This document shows, piece by piece, positions 58,106-64,000 of a DNA stretch of 64,000 nt. How positions within the stretch are numbered: the first letter of the stretch is position 1; each line of letters begins with the position of its first letter. The position numbers and the translations under genes are program-made. Source of the DNA: Sialis fuliginosa (lineage: Eukaryota > Arthropoda > Insecta > Megaloptera > Sialidae); contig OY540818.1 in assembly GCA_961205875.1 (NCBI GenBank), positions 14,420,761 to 14,484,760 of the forward strand, given 5' to 3'. Under the pieces are notes generated by a model. It had not been told where the DNA came from. It saw nothing but the letters and a program-made list of their open reading frames with translations, and ran no database searches.

Positions 58106-61100
58106 GTAAGTACTTTATCATGTCATCTTATTTTATTCCTCCTCACTAAATATCATTATTTGTAGTTATATTTCGGATATTTGCCCCAATAATAATTTTA
58201 AAAATTATAAGTTCCAAAATTTTTTAATTTTTTGTAAAAATATACATAGACGCTAAAATTGTAATATTAATACCTTCTTTCTGATATTTTCGATAACACT
58301 CATTGCACAAAATAAAAAGATCTCTATACCAAAAACATGTCCTTTCCGACAATGTACTTCAAGCCATAAATACTTTAATACCGACAACAAACTGACATGA
58401 TCCATACTAATCTAAAAAAATATCCTTTATTGCGTAAAACCAACAACAAACATAAGGACTAAAGGCTTCACCTATTGTCATAGTTGCGTTGGTCTTTTAG
58501 CAGCTCTAGCTAGATCATCCAACCAAATTTCCTTTTCAATTCGGAACCACTTTAAATTTTACAAATCCTAAAAGCATCGGCTTGATATCCCGCTGTGAAC
58601 TCCTTGTATTATGTTAGAACAAGATAGTCTTCATGATTTACCATTATATTGCGTACTTATATCTCTTTCTTTCGTTGGATATCCATTGCGTTTGGATGGC
58701 AGTGATGACAGGATTACATTCGGATTAGGATTTTAGCCCATTGAGAAGCCCCGTCGGGCGGACTCAATGATCTCTTGCTGTGAATCCATTCTTCTTTTCA
58801 ATTCACCGCATTTGTGATTTCAAATAGGTGTTATTGATTAGCCTTATAACATATCGAATCGTGTTTTTTATGCAGTTTATTTTTATAATGTGATTTTAAT
58901 TGGTCTAATCATTGAGTTGCGCCCCATTAAAAATGAGAACTGTTTTTGTATACAGAATTGATATATAATACTTTTGATGTCTTTTTAGAGAAGTGGTAGA
59001 ATAACTGATATTATTTTTATTAATTTAAGTTCGTATAGTTATAATAGATATTTAAAGACAGATTTAAAGCGATTTAATTTTTCGAATTAAATATATGTGT
59101 TAGAGTTTTCTTCTAACAAAAAAAATAAATGATATTCAGAACAGTGAAAAAATTAACGACCGAAAAATATATGTTCTGATCAAATCAATATTGAAATATA
59201 TTTTTTTAATTTTTGAAAACAATCATGTAAATATTGTTAGTTAAATATATTTTGTACACTTACCCTTGCAAAAGTAAATATATCTATACCCATATTAGTT
59301 ATTAACACGGTATTTGCAGAATTGTCGACGACAGTTTAAATACAGTAATTTTTGACGTGATGTAACATATTATTTATTATTATAATATAGATACATACTT
59401 GTGCATACTTTGAAACACACAGTTATAAACAATTACACAGGATAACATAGACGTTGTAATTAGCGGTACCATGAGATACGAGGTTTTAAAACAATGTTAT
59501 ACACACGTGATATGTTATCGGAGGTGCATTTCAGCCCATAAAATATTGCACCATGTAAAATGTATGTTCAACATGCAAGTGTGTTCAATGTACATTATTT
59601 ATAAGCACAAAACTGATCCAGTAACCTTTGGTGGAATATTGAATTAAGGTAATTGCTGGGTTGCGACGTTAGTTCGTTGTTTTACGATGATGATGATGTT
59701 TTAAGGGTTGTTATTATTTAGTAAAAAAAAATGTAATTTCTGCTTTACGTGTTTTTTTCTAATTGGTTGAATATATAAACAATTATTTTAATTAAAAATA
59801 GCGTCTATTAGACGTGTAATGCTTTTGTATATATATAGATTAGAAATATTTCAAGGGAAATAAAATAGAGCTAGTAAATTTGATAATGTATTGATTGCTA
59901 TCTGCAATATATTAGCGATATTTATGATTTTATTAAAAAGTTAAATAGCTCGTTAAAATTGGATGTAAATAAATCTAAAAACTATCCCCCTGTCTAAATC
60001 TGATATCAAAATTACAAATATAGCAAATCATTAAAATTCTGCGTCGTACAGCTACGTTAGTTTTTCAAATAAATCTATCAATTGGTAATATAAATCTGTT
60101 TTAAAATGACGATGAAAATAAATCGATTTAGAAATTAGTATATCTCGTATATTATTTTGTAATTTAATTCAATTCATTTAATAATACAAATTATTCTTTT
60201 ATGGGGTTAAAGCCAAAAGTTTTTATCTATGTATATATATTATTATAATATATCTCATGAAGATAAACGCAAAAAAAGTTTAACTATCAAATACATTGTT
60301 CTCATACTTATATGGACTGGGACCCAATTTAAAAAATGGAAACTTTTCGCGACCCGTTCGACTTCTGAGAGAAACGGAAAAAGATCGCTTTATGTTTTTC
60401 CAATTCTTTGTTTAAACACTTTTTTTATAAAAACGTTTTATAATATAATACTTCCATTTCTTTCAGAACATGGAAGTATAAAAATAGAAAAATATGAATT
60501 AGAAATTTTTATGTGAAAATCAAAAATTCCCCCACACTTTGAGAACCTCTGTCATAATTAATAATTCATATAAATTGAAATATTATGTAAACATAACAAG
60601 TAAATTAGTGTTTTACCAATATTTACCGGTCTGGAATAAAAAAAAACTGAATAATCGCTTTACTAAATAAGCGAACGACAAAATATATTTTTCTAATTCG
60701 TCAATATCTTTAATTGCCTACCAATTTTCGACAGATACATTACTATTTGCAGTAGTAATTAACATCAAAATTTAGTATTTAAAGATGAATAAAGTTGTAA
60801 AATAAAGAATGTTTTGTATTATTCAAAACTATTTCTCTCTACGCAATATTATAAAAGAACGTATCCAAAAATGAGCAAACATATCTCAAATTTCGCATTA
60901 GCTTACGTGACTGAATCGAAATACGGAATGTGGACAAGGATATTTCACACATCAATGAAACAGTTTTCAGTTTTACATAAAAATATGTCCCCAAATCCTA
61001 GAGATTTAACCAAATTCTATACATATACACAATAACAGACAGTAGTTCAAAGTGACAGGAGTGTACGGAAAAAGGTTGACAATTTTAAGTCCACTAAATC

Positions 61101-61568
61101 GGATTATTCAGTTTTAACAAGTGTAACTCGTATGCAAGTAGATAAGAGCTGACAATAGGATATCTAATATTTCCGTCTTTTTTGGATAATAGTTTATATA
61201 TTTAGTTTTGTTGGGCATTGTTTGGTTTGGTACACGGAAACATGTTTTTAACACGAGTTTGCACTTTTGGTAACAAAAGGAATACAAGTGTATTGGAGTA
61301 TGTAAATCAAATGATCTGGTATATGCATACTTTGTTTAAGATTACGTTTTATAGAAAAAAGACACTTACGCTCGGTATTATCAATAAATTTAAAGCTCCT
61401 TTAGCGTTAAATGCTCCTTCAACCTAAATTTTGTATATTACAAACGTGCATGATTTAAATCAATATTTATGTTCTCAATGAAACATGTACATAATATGTG
61501 TTGTTAAAATATAGCACAGAAAATTAAAAATCCATTTAATTATATGTATCATACTTAATTCTGTTAAT
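58106..61568 (+). other. Intron following exon B; hAT-like debris
   Basis: Starts GTAAGTAC. It is AT-rich, with a somewhat less A+T-rich stretch at about 58480-58820. CACACTTTGAGAACCTCTG at 60533-60551 is the right end of a hAT-type element, and GGACTGGGACCCAATTT at 60314 and GCGACCCGTTCG at 60349 are typical of its interior; the left end was not found. No acceptor followed by a coding exon was recognised; the frames at 60229, 60814 and 61218 look like chance. Confidence 0.4.
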
Positions 61569-62260
61569 CAGGGCCGGCCGAACGGCCAGGCGACCCAGGC
61601 GACAGCCTGGGGCGCTAATTTCGTGGGGGCGCCAATTATTTTAAACTTTTTTTCTATGTTCTGTTCTAGGGCGCCAAATTTAAGCTATATATATTTTTTG
61701 AATAATAGTTTTTATTTTTTCTGCAAAATAATTCATTTTACTTAATAAAATGCTTAATATCAAAAATAAATTATTTATTAAACATTTTTTTACAAAACTT
61801 GAAAAGCACAGTGCCAAATCTGTGGGTGGCTTTGCTAATTCTTGTAACAATTCCGGTTAGTGTAGCTAGTGGTGAAAGAAGTTTTAGTAAATTAAAATAA
61901 TTCATAAAAACTTATTTGCAATCGGCTATGATAGAAGATAGGTTGAATAATTTGGCTATTCTTTCAATTGAAAATAAGGTTGTAGCAAACCTCAATTTTG
62001 AGACAGCAATCGATAATTTTGCAGATATGAAAGCCAGGAAGAAATCTTTTATATAATTTTAGTTATATTATATATTATTTATCAATTATATGTTATATTA
62101 TATTATTATATTACACTAATGAATTAATAACAAGATAATTTTCTCACGCTTTTTTTTTTTTGTGCGGATAATTTTTAATGATCGTCACTGTGGCGGTGGA
62201 AAGGGGGGGGGGGGCGTCAAAAGAAATCTCGCCTGGGGCGCCAGAATCGCAAAGGCTAAA
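61569..62260 (+). mobile_element. Degenerate hAT transposon
   Basis: The left end CAGGGCCGGCCGAACGGCC is a standard hAT-type terminus. Subterminal CCTGGGGCGCTAATTTCGTG is matched in reverse near the right side by CGCCTGGGGCGCCAGAATCG (about 62230-62250), but the terminal GGCCCTG is lost there. Between them lies the C-terminal part of a transposase (61808-62056). The middle is deleted, so this is an internally deleted, immobile copy inside the presumed intron. Confidence 0.75.
61808..62056 (+). pseudogene. hAT transposase, C-terminal dimerisation region, broken
   Basis: The + strand frame reads STVPNLWVALLILVTIPVSV, then ASGERSFSKLK, a TAA stop (61898-61900), then FIKTYLQSAMIEDRLNNL, AILSIENKVV and a closing NFADMKARKKSFI before TAA at 62054. 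The P-V-x-V-A-S-x-E-R-S-F-S-x-L-K block, then a K-x-x-L-x-x-x-M-x-x-x-R-L-x-x-L-x-x-L block, is the hAT C-terminal dimerisation domain of the group annotated in animal genomes as zinc finger MYM-type-like. The in-frame stop, and the absence of the zinc finger and catalytic region upstream, show it is dead. No expression inferred. Confidence 0.88.
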
Positions 62261-62334
62261 AAATATTGTACATTTTTGCTAATAGATACCTCTGAAAACA
62301 TTGTTCACGAATGTTAACAAGATGCAATTAAGGG

Positions 62335-64000
62335 TTAAGAGCATCACGCACTTAAAGACTTTCGCGTGCTACTTCCCTTTTTAAAAACAAGTTAAAACTA
62401 AAAAAACAAATAAAAACTCATACGCTAACAAAGAAGTAAATTGAATAGTTAATATCTCAGCTTGGTGCGATCGAGGAGACTCCGTTTTTTTTTAAAATGT
62501 AGCTTGCACTATTATCTTTAAGAGCATCACGCACTTAAAGACCTTCGCGTGCTCCTTCCCTTTTTAAAAACAAGTTAAAACTAAAAAAAAAACAAATTAA
62601 AACTCATACGCTAACAAAGAAGTAAATTGAATAGTTAATATCTCAGCTTGGCGCGATCGAAGAGACTCCAGTTTTTTTTTAAAATGTAGCTTACACTATT
62701 ATCTTTAAGAGCATCACGCACTTAAAGACCTTCGCGTGCTCCTTCCCTTTTTAAAAACAAGTTAAAACTAAAAAAACAAATTAAAACTCATACGCTAACA
62801 AAGAAGTAAATTGAATAGTTAATATCTCAGCTTGGCGCGATCGAAGAGACTCCAGTTTTTTTTTTAAAATGTAGCTTACACTATTATCTTTAAGAGCATC
62901 ACGCACTTAAAGACCTTCGCGTGCTCCTTCCCTTTTTAAAAACAAGTTAAAACTAAAAAAAACAAATTAAAACTCATACGCTAACAAAGAAGTAAATTGA
63001 ATAGTTAATATCTCAGCTTGGCGCAATCGAAGAGACTCCAGTTTTTTTTTAAAATGTAGCTTACACTATTATCTTTAAGAGCATCACGCACTTAAAGACC
63101 TTCGCGTGCTCCTTCCCTTTTTAAAAACAAGTTAAAACTAAAAAAACAAATTAAAACTCATACGCTAACAAAGAAGTAAATTGAATAGTTAATATCTCAG
63201 TTTGGCGCGATCGAAGAGACTCCAGTTTTTTTTTTAAATGTAGCTTACACTATTATCTTTAAGAGCATCACGCACTTAAAGACCTTCGCGTGCTCCTTCC
63301 CTTTTTAAAAACAAGTTAAAACTAAAAAAACAAATTAAAACTCATACGCTAACAAAGAAGTAAATTGAATAGTTAATATCTCAGCTTGGCGCGATCGAAG
63401 AGACTCCAGTTTTTTTTTAAAATGTAGCTTACACTATTATCTTTATGAGCATCACGCACTTAAAGACCTTCGCGTGCTCCTTCCCTTTTTTAAAACAAGT
63501 TAAAACTAAAAAAACAAATTAAAACTCATACGCTAACAAAGAAGTAAATTGAATAGTTAATATCTCAGCTTGGCGAAATCGAAGAGACTCCAGTTTTTTT
63601 TTAAAATGTAGCTTACACTATTATCTTTAAGAGCATCACGCACTTAAAGACCTTCGCGTGCTCCTTCCCTTTTTAAAAACAAGTTAAAACTAAAAAAACA
63701 AATTAAAACTCATACGCTAACAAAGAAGTAAATTGAATAGTTAATATCTCAGCTTGGCGCGATCGAAGAGACTCCAGTTTTTTTTTAAAATGTAGCTTAC
63801 ACTATTATCTTTAAGAGCATCACGCACTTAAAGACCTTCGCGTGCTCCTTCCCTTTTTAAAAACAAGTTAAAACTAAAAAAACAAATTAAAACTCATACG
63901 CTAACAAAGAAGTAAATTGAATAGTTAATATCTCAGCTTGGCGCGATCGAAGAGACTCCAGTTTTTTTTTTAAAATGTAGCTTACACTATTATCTTTAAG
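62335..64000. repeat. Tandem satellite array, about 184-bp unit, runs off the window
   Basis: GCATCACGCACTTAAAG recurs at 62341, 62524, 62711, 62896, 63081, 63265, 63449, 63633 and 63817, giving spacings of 183-187 and mostly 184-185. Each unit contains CTTCGCGTGCTCCTTCCC, two A-rich tracts, CATACGCTAACAAAGAAG, ATATCTCAGCTTGGCGCGATC and a T-run. Length differences are mainly in the T- and A-runs. The first unit is the most diverged (ACTTTCGCGTGCTAC, TTGGTGCGATCGAGG), as expected at an array edge; inner units are nearly identical. At least nine units lie here and the array continues beyond 64000. No reading frame spans the units. Confidence 0.97.

Noticed and set aside
60229-60516. 95-codon + strand frame in the intron after exon B
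   Set aside because: Lies in hAT-like debris (GGGACCC and GCGACCCG words, closing TTTGAGAACCTCTG); no transposase similarity seen.
62335-64000. Regularly spaced repeats as a possible CRISPR array
   Set aside because: The whole 184-bp unit is repeated, with no unique spacers, in a eukaryotic context; it is satellite DNA.

Overview
This window looks like a piece of an arthropod genome, most likely an insect. It is very A+T-rich and has no operons and almost no long open reading frames. It carries eukaryotic splice signals and an arthropod-type core promoter. It is full of short inverted-repeat transposons and decayed copies of non-LTR retrotransposons and hAT transposons. Word usage such as frequent TAGGTA and the repeat styles would fit Hemiptera or another insect order, but I cannot place it more precisely. 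No bacterial, viral or rRNA/tRNA sequence was recognised.

The coding content is tiny. I can support two short first coding exons, both on the + strand. One is at 40150-40230 (27 codons, ends GAG|GTAAGC). The other is at 58016-58105 (30 codons, ends AAT|GTAAGT). Both begin with a well-placed ATG, end at a strong 5' splice site and leave the reading frame in phase 0, so both could splice to the same downstream exon. The simplest reading is that they are alternative N-termini of one gene whose shared body lies beyond 64000. The second exon has a G+C-rich promoter just upstream (57590-58015) with an Inr and a correctly spaced DPE, plus several upstream ATGs. A zero-length splice site (pyrimidine tract, CAG|GTGAGT, at 31971-32002) looks like a recursive-splicing ratchet point. 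It would imply a still longer transcript, entering from further upstream on the + strand. I do not recognise the protein; the short Met/Asn/Gln-containing N-termini and the promoter type would suit a developmental regulator, but this is inference.

Layout: 1-31970 is intergenic or intronic DNA with inverted-repeat elements of several families, scattered G+C-rich islands that may be regulatory, and two LINE tails (25898-26220, and 29540-29745 on the minus strand). 31971-40149 holds the ratchet-like site, a Helitron-like repeat, a LINE remnant, a solitary piece of the satellite and a 21-nt U6 snRNA 3' end. 40150-58105 contains the two first exons and the DNA between them, with further elements including the second copy of a 746-bp palindromic element. 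58106-61568 is intron. 61569-62260 is a broken hAT transposon. From about 62335 to the end of the window runs a homogeneous tandem array with a repeat unit of about 184 bp, continuing past the edge.

There is no gene cluster acting together. The window is best read as the 5' regulatory and intronic landscape of one large gene, peppered with dead mobile DNA.
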